A DNA stretch of 11,389 bases from an uncultured bacterium. GTDB taxonomy: Bacteria; Patescibacteriota; Minisyncoccia; Phycocordibacterales; GWA1-40-21. The notes under the pieces were generated by a model. The model was not told the DNA's origin. It ran no database searches and worked only from the letters and a program-made list of their open reading frames with translations. Below, piece after piece: positions 6,090-10,858 of the stretch; the first letter of the stretch is position 1; every line of letters starts with the position of its first letter. The position numbers and the translations under genes are program-made. The stretch spans positions 1 through 11,389 of the forward strand of contig CAIJXO010000059.1 in assembly GCA_903824735.1 (NCBI GenBank). The letters run 5' to 3'.

Positions 6090-6422
6090 TTACAGACTGG
6101 GACGGGTTTCTCCTGTCTCGAGGTCAAATAAGAACTTTACGCTCTTTACCGTAAAGATCTCCTCACGGGTGACGGCCATGATCTGGAGGCGGACATACTT
6201 CCGTTCCTCTAATTCGTGAATAGAGTAGGCGAGGGTCAGTCTTCTGCAGGTAGTTAACCACCTTACAGTATCGGCAAGCCAGGACCCTTCAGTATTTGAA
6301 AATTGACCACTAAGGTTCATCCACAAATTGGATCCAAACCGTATGGCCTCTTGGTACCCGTAGTGCTTACAAGCGTCGAGGGCTTGCAGCTCCTTCGATA
6401 TCGTTATACTCACTCTCTTCAT
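6090..6422 (-). CDS. Hypothetical protein with a clear Shine-Dalgarno
   Basis: I do not recognise this 110-aa protein. It is soluble, begins MKRVSITISKELQALDACKHYGYQEAIRF and ends with alternating strand-like segments (YVRLQIMAVTREEIFTV, then KSVKFLFDLETGETRPSL). It carries several tryptophans around residues 34-55. An upstream in-frame ATG at 6476 would add 18 residues, but I chose 6422 because AAGGAG (6436-6431) stands 8 nt before it, the best ribosome-binding site in the window. The gene has its own GC-rich terminator and a long leader. Its ribosome-binding site sets it apart from its mostly leaderless neighbours, which could mean a different origin or strong expression. No function can be proposed. 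Confidence 0.6.
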   Translation of the reverse strand: MKRVSITISKELQALDACKHYGYQEAIRFGSNLWMNLSGQFSNTEGSWLADTVRWLTTCRRLTLAYSIHELEERKYVRLQIMAVTREEIFTVKSVKFLFDLETGETRPSL

Positions 6423-6430
6423 CGTGATTT

Positions 6431-6436
6431 CTCCTT
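6431..6436 (-). promoter_or_regulatory. Shine-Dalgarno deciding the start at 6422
   Basis: AAGGAG on the minus strand is 8 nt upstream of the ATG at 6422-6420. It lies inside the longer reading frame from 6476 and argues for the internal start. Confidence 0.6.
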
Positions 6437-6507
6437 TTTGAGGTTGTGGCTCACTACGGCCATTTTGACTTGGCAAGAGGAATTCTTACCAAAACTAGTC
6501 TTCTTTA

Positions 6508-6535
6508 AGAATATGTCAAAACAGTAAAAAGTCAA
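6508..6535 (-). promoter_or_regulatory. Candidate promoter of the 110-aa unknown gene
   Basis: On the minus strand, TTGACT (6535-6530) is followed after 16 bp by TATTCT (6513-6508). A second perfect -35, TTGACA (6519-6514), overlaps and could pair with TAGTTT 16 bp on. Either gives a leader of roughly 65-80 nt before the ATG at 6422. Confidence 0.4.
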
Positions 6536-6555
6536 TGTTTCGCGGTTCTTTCCAT

Positions 6556-6822
6556 TTACTTTCTGGTCTCTAACCCCTGCTCATATTTTTCTATTAAAAA
6601 CTCCTTCTTGACCCTACTCCATTTCTTCAGCTGTATTTCTCTTTGTCTGGCAACAGCTAAATCTTTATAGTTCTCCAGAAAAACAATTTTAAAATCAGTA
6701 ATATATTTAGTGAAGCTCGCGCCTCTTTTTTGATTATGATAATTTACTCTTTTGTCTGGATCCATAGTCACGCCAATATATAGCTTGTCAGCAGAATTTT
6801 TTATCATATAGACGAAGTACAT
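6556..6822 (-). CDS. GIY-YIG nuclease-domain protein (UPF0213/YhbQ-like)
   Basis: This 88-aa protein is a single GIY-YIG domain of the small stand-alone class. It shows YFVYMIKN (2-9), the paired motif LYIGVT (14-19), the catalytic arginine region DPDKRVNYHN (21-30, R25 and H29), conserved E50 in VFLENY, and AVARQREIQLKKWSR (56-70), matching the usual AxxRExxLKxW end. In the superfamily these residues cut DNA by a metal-dependent reaction. The tiny free-standing members are poorly characterised and may act on DNA repair intermediates. The length is normal for the class, so nothing is missing. An extended -10 lies 9 nt before the ATG. It stands downstream of the tmRNA gene but is separated from it by a probable terminator. 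Confidence 0.88.
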   Translation of the reverse strand: MYFVYMIKNSADKLYIGVTMDPDKRVNYHNQKRGASFTKYITDFKIVFLENYKDLAVARQREIQLKKWSRVKKEFLIEKYEQGLETRK

Positions 6823-6831
6823 AGCGGGGAG

Positions 6832-6840
6832 ATTCTAGCA
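6832..6840 (-). promoter_or_regulatory. Extended -10 of the GIY-YIG gene
   Basis: TGCTAGAAT on the minus strand (6840-6832) is 9 nt upstream of the ATG. Transcription would start about 2-3 nt before the start codon, so the mRNA is nearly leaderless. Confidence 0.5.
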
Positions 6841-6848
6841 TTAAAGCA

Positions 6849-6870
6849 GTCCCTCGACAAAGCTCGGGAC
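6849..6870. repeat. REP-like hairpin, copy A
   Basis: GTCCC (6849-6853) pairs with GGGAC (6866-6870). The minus-strand reading follows the pattern CCCGAGC-n-GTCGAGGG and resembles the hairpin at 7408-7438, on the other side of the tmRNA gene. Such palindromes resemble REP-type intergenic elements. No REP-associated transposase is in the window. Confidence 0.45.
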
Positions 6871-6964
6871 ACTCGACTCGCCTATACGACAAAACCACCT
6901 TAATCTTTAATTAGATAAGGTGGCTTGCCACGAGCGAGCCAAAGTATTCTTTGGCGAGTCGAGT
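6871..6964 (-). repeat. Long inverted repeat making up the tmRNA 3' trailer
   Basis: ACTCGACTCGCC (6871-6882) and GGCGAGTCGAGT (6953-6964) are perfect 12-bp arms. Inside them are three smaller hairpins: CCAAAG/CTTTGG (6937-6954 region), GTGGC/GCCAC (6918-6934 region) and the terminator stem at 6895-6923. The outer arm ends on the tmRNA discriminator base at 6964, so trailer folding bears directly on 3'-end processing. Confidence 0.55.
6895..6923 (-). terminator. Probable tmRNA terminator
   Basis: CCACCTTA (6895-6902) and TAAGGTGG (6916-6923) form an 8-bp stem. On the minus strand the stem is followed directly by TTTTG. It lies about 40 nt past the mature tmRNA end. Confidence 0.55.
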
Positions 6965-7386
6965 GGAGATGCCGGGAATCGAACCCGGGTGCAAGTGATT
7001 GTCTCGATTACTTTTACCAAATATAGTTAATTTATTTCTGTCTTGCGACAGATTTGAGTTTACAATTTTAGAATTAACAAAATGATTGCAAACCTAGTCC
7101 CTAATTTCGTTCCGACTCGAGACGGTGTCGGAATATAACCCAATTTTATGTCACCCGAGCTCACTTATTGGATGTGGGCGAGTCGGATGCCGCTTAGGCG
7201 CTAATCAAAGATTAGGCAGCGTAAGCGAAAGCAAAGGTGTTGGCCGCATAAAATGGGGACACAACAGACTTTACTCTTGAAACAATGCTATCAGCAGTTG
7301 TTTGTTTATTGTCATTTAAGGAGTGAACAATAATGCTCCACTTGGCGTAAGCGAGGACGGATCAGATGTCTAGGCCGATCATCCCC
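6964..7386 (-). ncRNA. ssrA: tmRNA (transfer-messenger RNA)
   Basis: This RNA rescues stalled ribosomes with SmpB and adds a degradation tag. The 5' end GGGGATG (7386-7380) pairs with CATCTCC (6971-6965) as a 7-bp acceptor with one G-U, followed by discriminator A (6964). CCA is not encoded. The T arm CCGGG-TTCGATT-CCCGG is at about 6971-6987. Pseudoknot PK1 is readable: GGAG (7339-7336) with CTCC (7323-7320), and TTATTGT (7333-7327) with ACAATAA (7312-7306). Ten nt later GCT (7295) begins an open frame that ends in TAA (7214-7212). It encodes a 27-residue tag that starts ADSIVSRV and ends NTFAFAYAA, a typical hydrophobic degron end. The D-loop region (CGGCCTAGACATC) is divergent from the usual consensus. 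smpB lies just upstream on the same strand, which supports the call. The resume codon is inferred from PK1 spacing. Confidence 0.92.
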
Positions 7387-7407
7387 AAATTTTATGGAAT
7401 AAAATTT
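7387..7407. repeat. 9-bp palindrome at the tmRNA 5' end
   Basis: AAATTTTAT (7387-7395) and ATAAAATTT (7399-7407) are perfect inverted arms around GGA, directly adjoining the mature tmRNA 5' end. On the minus strand it supplies the T-rich tail after the smpB hairpin, may fold over the leader, and may be part of the RNase P site. Confidence 0.45.
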
Positions 7408-7438
7408 GCCCCGAGCAAGCTCTTACGAGTCGAGGGGC
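7408..7438 (-). terminator. REP-like hairpin copy B, attenuator or terminator after smpB
   Basis: GCCCC (7408-7412) pairs with GGGGC (7434-7438). Small stems GAGC/GCTC and CTC/GAG lie inside. On the minus strand it starts a few nt after the smpB stop and is followed by AAATTTTATT. It therefore could stop smpB transcription or protect its 3' end ahead of ssrA. It shares the CCCGAGC ... GTCGAGGG pattern with 6849-6870. Confidence 0.5.
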
Positions 7439-7443
7439 TAACC

Positions 7444-7893
7444 TTATTCATTTTTCAAAGTTCTGCGAATCTCGCGATCGGTGTCGCGCTTTTTGATACT
7501 TTCTCTTTTATCAAATTCTTTCTTACCACGACCGATACCGATTTCAAGCTTAAGCTTGTGTCCTGCATTATACATCGCAATTGCGATGACTGTCAATCCC
7601 TTCTTACCTTCGACACTGGCCAACTGTTTGATTTCTTTCTTTGTGAGTAATAGTTTGCGATTTCTTTTAGGATTAAAATCTTCCGGAGCATTTTTGGGCT
7701 GATAAGCAGCGATATCGGCGTTGATGAGGAAGGACTCACCGCCACGGACGGTGACATAGGCACCCTCGAGGGAACCGTGCTTCTGGCGGATGTTCTTTAC
7801 CTCAAAGCCAAAAAGCTCAATCCCGGCGGTAAACTTTTCCGTGATTTCATAATTGAAATAAGCTTTTTTATTTTGTATTAAACTCTCGGCCAT
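7444..7893 (-). CDS. smpB: SmpB, tmRNA-binding protein
   Basis: This 149-aa protein is full length for the family. It binds the tRNA-like domain of tmRNA and brings it to stalled ribosomes. Family stretches are all present: NKKAYFNYEI (8-17), AGIELFGFEVKNIRQ (23-37), SLEGAYV (41-47), LINADIAAY (56-64), PKRNRKLLLTKKEI (75-88), LKLEIGIGRGKKEFDKRE (114-131), and the basic C-terminal tail IKKRDTDREIRR (133-144) that enters the mRNA channel. The usual LARGKK is GIGRGKK here, a mild change. ssrA begins 57 bp downstream on the same strand. The start is fixed by an extended -10 only 6 nt upstream, so the mRNA should be leaderless. Its promoter shares a -35 hexamer with a divergent small RNA. Confidence 0.97.
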   Translation of the reverse strand: MAESLIQNKKAYFNYEITEKFTAGIELFGFEVKNIRQKHGSLEGAYVTVRGGESFLINADIAAYQPKNAPEDFNPKRNRKLLLTKKEIKQLASVEGKKGLTVIAIAMYNAGHKLKLEIGIGRGKKEFDKRESIKKRDTDREIRRTLKNE

Positions 7894-7899
7894 CTAGGT

Positions 7900-7928
7900 A
7901 TCTTAGCATTTAAATATCATACTTGCAA
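7900..7928 (-). promoter_or_regulatory. smpB promoter (leaderless), sharing its -35 with the small RNA
   Basis: On the minus strand: -35 TTGCAA (7928-7923), 17-bp spacer, extended -10 TGCTAAGAT (7908-7900), then 6 nt to the ATG. TTGCAA is its own reverse complement and serves equally as the -35 of the plus-strand promoter. Confidence 0.65.
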
Positions 7929-7951
7929 TTCTTTATTATTTATGCTATACT
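7923..7951 (+). promoter_or_regulatory. Promoter of the small structured RNA
   Basis: -35 TTGCAA (7923-7928), 17-bp spacer and extended -10 TGCTATACT (7943-7951) make one of the strongest promoters in the window. The start is expected at about 7957-7959. Confidence 0.7.
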
Positions 7952-7957
7952 ATATAA

Positions 7958-8115
7958 AGATAATTTTGTTCGCAGAGGTGGACGACGAGGCCAGCCGAAA
8001 ACATTCCTCCCGGCCCTGAGCTGTCCTTCTGGACGTTTCTGTTTTCGTCCTAGGTTGGCTCGTCGTCCATCGCCCTAATAAAGCCGTATCCATTTGGAAC
8101 GGCTTTTGTGTTTTT
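7958..8115 (+). ncRNA. Candidate novel small structured RNA (about 155 nt)
   Basis: No protein is encoded, but the stretch has its own strong promoter, a long hairpin and an intrinsic terminator. Stem 1 pairs TGGACGACGAG (7979-7989) perfectly with CTCGTCGTCCA (8059-8069). After a bulged G7990, CCAGCC (7991-7996) pairs with GGTTGG (8053-8058). After a six-base bulge on the 3' side (8047-8052), GAAAAC (7997-8002) pairs with GTTTTC (8041-8046). A large internal loop rich in C follows (8003-8022), closed by an apical hairpin GTCC-TTCT-GGAC (8023-8034). The arms are far too complementary to be chance. It lacks the GGAA loop region of SRP RNA and the size of RNase P RNA. A 6S-like polymerase-binding RNA is one possibility. 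The exact ends are inferred, and I do not recognise a family. Confidence 0.75.
8080..8115. terminator. Bidirectional intrinsic terminator (small RNA and response regulator)
   Basis: AAAGCCGT (8080-8087) pairs with ACGGCTTT (8099-8106), with an inner TCC/GGA and an ATTT loop. TGTGTTTTT follows on the plus strand. On the minus strand the stem lies shortly after the response-regulator stop and ends TTTATT. The plus-strand T tract overlaps that stop codon. Confidence 0.8.
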
Positions 8116-8539
8116 AGGAGCCGATTATATTACCAATTCCTCTGAAATCTTTCTTATCTACATGAGTAATAGGGTGTGTGGCTTTAGCCTCAAAAGCGAT
8201 CCGTTCATAATCTTTTTGGACATCTAACCAGGCTGAAGTTGTTGAAAAGATTCTTGTGTTTGGACGTTGTTGGAGAATCCATCTTGCAACTTTAAATCCA
8301 GCCTCTGGATCCCTTGTGAGTGCATGGTCGAGTAATACTATCTCTGGCTTTTTCTCCTCTATTACTGCGATGGCCTCTGCGGCGTCATGACATGTAGCTG
8401 TATCAAAATCCCCTTCACCTCTAAAGTATGCTTTTAGAGATCGAGTGATAGATTCATAGTCATCAATCAAGAGTACCCTCGCTGGGTATTCGATAGATTC
8501 ACGTCCGGCAGTCTTTGGTTGTTCGGGTATTTCGCTCAT
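8114..8539 (-). CDS. Single-domain response regulator (CheY-like receiver)
   Basis: This 141-aa protein is one receiver domain. It has the acidic pair D26-D27 in VLLIDDYES, the phospho-acceptor D71 in IVLLDHAL, the switch position T100 or T101 in IFSTTSAW, and the conserved lysine K129 or K130 in HVDKKD. A tail of about 18 residues precedes the domain. No output domain follows, so it must act by binding a partner. No histidine kinase is in the window. A longer reading frame from 8620 would add 27 residues, but it would start inside ftsH and lacks any promoter, so I chose the ATG at 8539. It is divergent from ftsH with overlapping -10 boxes and shares a terminator with the small RNA. Confidence 0.88.
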   Translation of the reverse strand: MSEIPEQPKTAGRESIEYPARVLLIDDYESITRSLKAYFRGEGDFDTATCHDAAEAIAVIEEKKPEIVLLDHALTRDPEAGFKVARWILQQRPNTRIFSTTSAWLDVQKDYERIAFEAKATHPITHVDKKDFRGIGNIIGS

Positions 8540-8559
8540 GTTCTTATGTGTGATATTAT
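8531..8559 (+). promoter_or_regulatory. ftsH promoter (leaderless)
   Basis: Extended -10 TGATATTAT (8551-8559) with a weak -35 TTCGCT (8531-8536) at 17 bp. Six nt separate the -10 from the ATG at 8566. The -35 lies inside the first codons of the divergent response-regulator gene. Confidence 0.6.
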
Positions 8560-8582
8560 ACATCCATGCCAATTTTAAACAA
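8555..8582 (-). promoter_or_regulatory. Response-regulator promoter, overlapping the ftsH -10
   Basis: On the minus strand a perfect TATAAT (8560-8555) has -35 TTGTTT (8582-8577) at 16 bp. It occupies five of the same base pairs as the ftsH -10. The start near 8548 gives a 9-nt leader before the ATG at 8539. Confidence 0.5.
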
Positions 8583-10512
8583 CAAGAAACAAGGGAAGAA
8601 GGGTGGACCAAAGCCACCAAGGCTTTTTGGGCGGGGATCTCTATTTTCCAATATTATAAATGTGATTTTAGTGTTGCTGATTCTTACTTCGCTTTACTCG
8701 ATGTTTAGTAGCGGTAGTAAATCTTCAGAGAACATTCCGATTTCTCAACTGGCTGCAGATATTTCCGCCGGATTAGTTAGCAAGATCGATGTTTCTGGCA
8801 ACGATTTGGAAATAACTTATCGAAAAGCTGGAACAAGTACAGAAGAGACAATAAAGAAATCACAGAAAGAAGAGGGAACAGCGCTGAGCCAGACCTTGTT
8901 TAACTATGGCGTGGATTCCAAGAAACTCGAGGCGGTCAAGATTGATATTGTTAATGAATCAGGATTTGCATACTGGCTGGTCGTCCTTGGACCTTTCTTA
9001 ATCCCGATTATTTTCATTGCTTTCTTTATTTGGTTCCTGACACGACAAGTAAAAGGAGCGGGCATGCAGGCTTTCACTTTTGGCCAAAGCAAGGCGCGTA
9101 TGACTTTGCCGAATGATAAGAAACAGAAGATTACTTTTAAAGATGTCGCCGGAGCGAAAGAAGCGAAAGAAGAACTGTCTGAGGTTGTCGACTTTTTGAA
9201 AAATCCAAAAAAATTCCTAGAAATTGGTGCGCGAATTCCTAAAGGTATCTTACTCATGGGTGCGCCTGGTACTGGTAAGACCTTACTCGCTCGAGCAGTG
9301 GCGGGTGAAGCGGGCGTCGCTTTCTTCTCGATTTCTGGCTCAGAATTTGTCGAGATGTTTGTCGGTGTCGGCGCTTCGCGCGTTCGTGATTTATTTAAAA
9401 TGGCCAAGCAAATGGCGCCGGCGATTATTTTCGTCGATGAGATCGACGCCGTCGGTCGTGTCCGTGGTGCTGGTATGGGTGGGGGAAATGATGAGCGCGA
9501 GCAGACCTTAAATCAAATTCTCGTGGAGATGGATGGCTTTGAGCCAAATGAAAAAGTGATTGTGATGGCGGCGACAAATCGTCCTGATGTTCTTGATCCG
9601 GCGCTCTTGCGACCTGGTCGTTTTGACCGTCGCGTAGTAATCGACCTACCTGACCGAGCGGACCGAGAAGCAATCTTGAATGTTCATGCTAAAGAAAAGC
9701 CTTTTGCGGAAGATGTAAATTTGAAAGTTATTGCCGAAAGAACTCCCGGTTTTTCTGGTGCGGACTTGTATTCTCTTATGAATGAAGGCGCGATCTTGGC
9801 TGCTCGTGAAAATAGAACAAAGATTGCTCAATTTGACTTGATTCGCTCGATTGAAAAAGTCATGATGGGACCAGAAAGAAAATCGCATCTACTTTCGAAG
9901 AAAGAAAAAGAATTAACTGCCTATCATGAAGCGGGCCATGCGATCGTCGCTTCGGTTTTGCCTTACGCCGATCCTGTCCACAAGATTTCTATTATCTCGC
10001 GTGGTCGCGCCGCTGGTTATACTTTGAAATTGCCGCTTGAGGATCGAAAGATGCAGAGCAAGAAAGAATTCCTCGATGATATTACTGTCGCTCTTGCTGG
10101 TTATGCGACCGAAAAACTTATTCTTGATGATGTCACGACTGGTCCATCAAATGATCTTCAGGTTTCCACCGCCCTTGCTCGTGAAATGGTCACTAAGTAT
10201 GGTATGTCGGACAAGATTGGTGCATTAGCCCTTGAGGGAACAGGTGGCGCAACTTTATTTGGCTCTCGTGGTGTCGGGGAGAAAGATTATTCTGAACGCG
10301 TTAGTGCTTTGATTGATAGTGAGGTGTCAGAAATTATGGAAAAATCCAAAGCCAAGGCCGAAGAAATAATTCGCACCCATCGCAAGGCCCTCGACTTTGT
10401 TGCCAAGAGATTGATCGAAGTCGAAACCATCGAGCGTGAAGAATATGAAAAAATCATCGTCGCGCACGGTATTCCACTAAAAGAGAAGAAAGATATCGAG
10501 CATCAAGCTTAG
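8566..10512 (+). CDS. ftsH: ATP-dependent zinc metalloprotease FtsH
   Basis: This 648-aa inner-membrane AAA+ protease unfolds and degrades membrane proteins and tagged soluble proteins, which links it to the tmRNA system nearby. Two transmembrane segments (about 29-47 and 136-158) enclose a short periplasmic domain. The ATPase has Walker A GAPGTGKT (232-239), pore loop FVG (265-267), Walker B IIFVDEID (287-294) and second region of homology NRPDVLDPALLRPGRFDRR (338-356). The protease has HEAGH (454-458) as zinc ligands and catalytic glutamate, and D530 in GPSNDLQ as the third ligand. All catalytic residues are intact and length is normal. The start is fixed by an extended -10 ending 6 nt upstream. 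The N-terminal 25 residues are basic and proline-rich. There is a 23-nt gap to the next gene. Confidence 0.98.
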   Translation: MPILNNKKQGKKGGPKPPRLFGRGSLFSNIINVILVLLILTSLYSMFSSGSKSSENIPISQLAADISAGLVSKIDVSGNDLEITYRKAGTSTEETIKKSQKEEGTALSQTLFNYGVDSKKLEAVKIDIVNESGFAYWLVVLGPFLIPIIFIAFFIWFLTRQVKGAGMQAFTFGQSKARMTLPNDKKQKITFKDVAGAKEAKEELSEVVDFLKNPKKFLEIGARIPKGILLMGAPGTGKTLLARAVAGEAGVAFFSISGSEFVEMFVGVGASRVRDLFKMAKQMAPAIIFVDEIDAVGRVRGAGMGGGNDEREQTLNQILVEMDGFEPNEKVIVMAATNRPDVLDPALLRPGRFDRRVVIDLPDRADREAILNVHAKEKPFAEDVNLKVIAERTPGFSGADLYSLMNEGAILAARENRTKIAQFDLIRSIEKVMMGPERKSHLLSKKEKELTAYHEAGHAIVASVLPYADPVHKISIISRGRAAGYTLKLPLEDRKMQSKKEFLDDITVALAGYATEKLILDDVTTGPSNDLQVSTALAREMVTKYGMSDKIGALALEGTGGATLFGSRGVGEKDYSERVSALIDSEVSEIMEKSKAKAEEIIRTHRKALDFVAKRLIEVETIEREEYEKIIVAHGIPLKEKKDIEHQA

Positions 10513-10535
10513 TTTATTAATTTAATTATAATAAA

Positions 10536-10763
10536 ATGTCAGAAGCTGAACCCAAGAGGGAAATCTTAAAAGTTAAGGATATTCAATTTGATGTCGTTGA
10601 CAGTTGGGTCTATTATATTCCAACATATGAAGATGGCTCTGTCGGGAATAGAGAAGACACTGGTTTCGGCGTGTCAGATTTAACTGATGTTAATACTGAA
10701 GAGAAACTGGCAAACTTCAAGGCACAAATTTTAGCGGACGGTGTTCCTAAGAAATCATATTAG
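10536..10763 (+). CDS. Hypothetical 75-aa protein after ftsH
   Basis: I do not recognise this small acidic protein. It has no cysteine and no membrane segment, and a tyrosine-rich middle (SWVYYIPTYEDG, residues 23-34). It follows ftsH by 23 nt on the same strand with no terminator between, so co-transcription is likely. The ATG has no Shine-Dalgarno. A TATAAT (10527-10532) lies only 3 nt before it, too near to be a normal -10 for this start. The frame is open and codon use looks like its neighbours, which favours a real gene over chance. Confidence 0.5.
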   Translation: MSEAEPKREILKVKDIQFDVVDSWVYYIPTYEDGSVGNREDTGFGVSDLTDVNTEEKLANFKAQILADGVPKKSY

Positions 10764-10770
10764 CTCATTT

Positions 10771-10811
10771 GTCCACCTGCTTGGATTCGAACCTCGGGCA
10801 ACTTATCCACA
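10771..10811. other. Degenerate tRNA T-arm-like stretch and a DnaA-box-like 9-mer
   Basis: On the minus strand, GGTTCGAATCC (10793-10783) is a perfect T-loop motif, but the flanking T stem pairs at only 3 of 5 positions and no anticodon or D arm follows. It is at best a tRNA remnant. Next to it TTATCCACA (10803-10811) is a perfect DnaA-box 9-mer, single and without neighbours. Confidence 0.25.
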
Positions 10812-10821
10812 TAGCATATTT

Positions 10822-10849
10822 TTGTGTTTACATTTTATTCTGTTAGAAT
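10822..10849 (+). promoter_or_regulatory. Promoter of the decayed HTH gene
   Basis: -35 TTGTGT (10822-10827), 16-bp spacer, extended -10 TGTTAGAAT (10841-10849). The ATG at 10859 is 9 nt further, a nearly leaderless arrangement. Confidence 0.45.
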
Positions 10850-10858
10850 TCGCCAGCT

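Noticed and set aside
6423..6476. Upstream ATG at 6476 for the 110-aa unknown gene
   Set aside because: The Shine-Dalgarno for the ATG at 6422 lies inside this extension, and the extra residues are low-complexity and polar.
7958..8115. SRP RNA (4.5S) as identity of the small RNA
   Set aside because: The conserved GGAA tetraloop with its symmetric internal loop is missing on the plus strand. A GAAGGACAGC-like stretch appears only on the opposite strand, which lacks the promoter and terminator order.
8540..8620. N-terminal extension of the response regulator from an ATG at 8620
   Set aside because: It would begin inside ftsH and cross both promoters. The ATG at 8539 follows a good -10 and begins just ahead of the receiver domain.
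8904..9888. Several minus-strand open frames opposite ftsH, up to 167 residues
   Set aside because: They are shadows of the GC-biased codons of ftsH and have no initiation signals or recognisable domains.
10527..10532. TATAAT as the promoter of the 75-aa gene
   Set aside because: It is only 3 nt before the ATG, so transcription would begin inside the gene. A similar TATAAT touches the ATG at 152 and was rejected for the same reason.
10771..10800. Functional minus-strand tRNA
   Set aside because: The T stem pairs at only 3 of 5 positions and there is no anticodon arm, D arm or matching acceptor strand within range.
10803..10811. Replication origin suggested by a perfect DnaA box
   Set aside because: It is a single 9-mer with no cluster, no AT-rich unwinding region and no dnaA or dnaN gene nearby.
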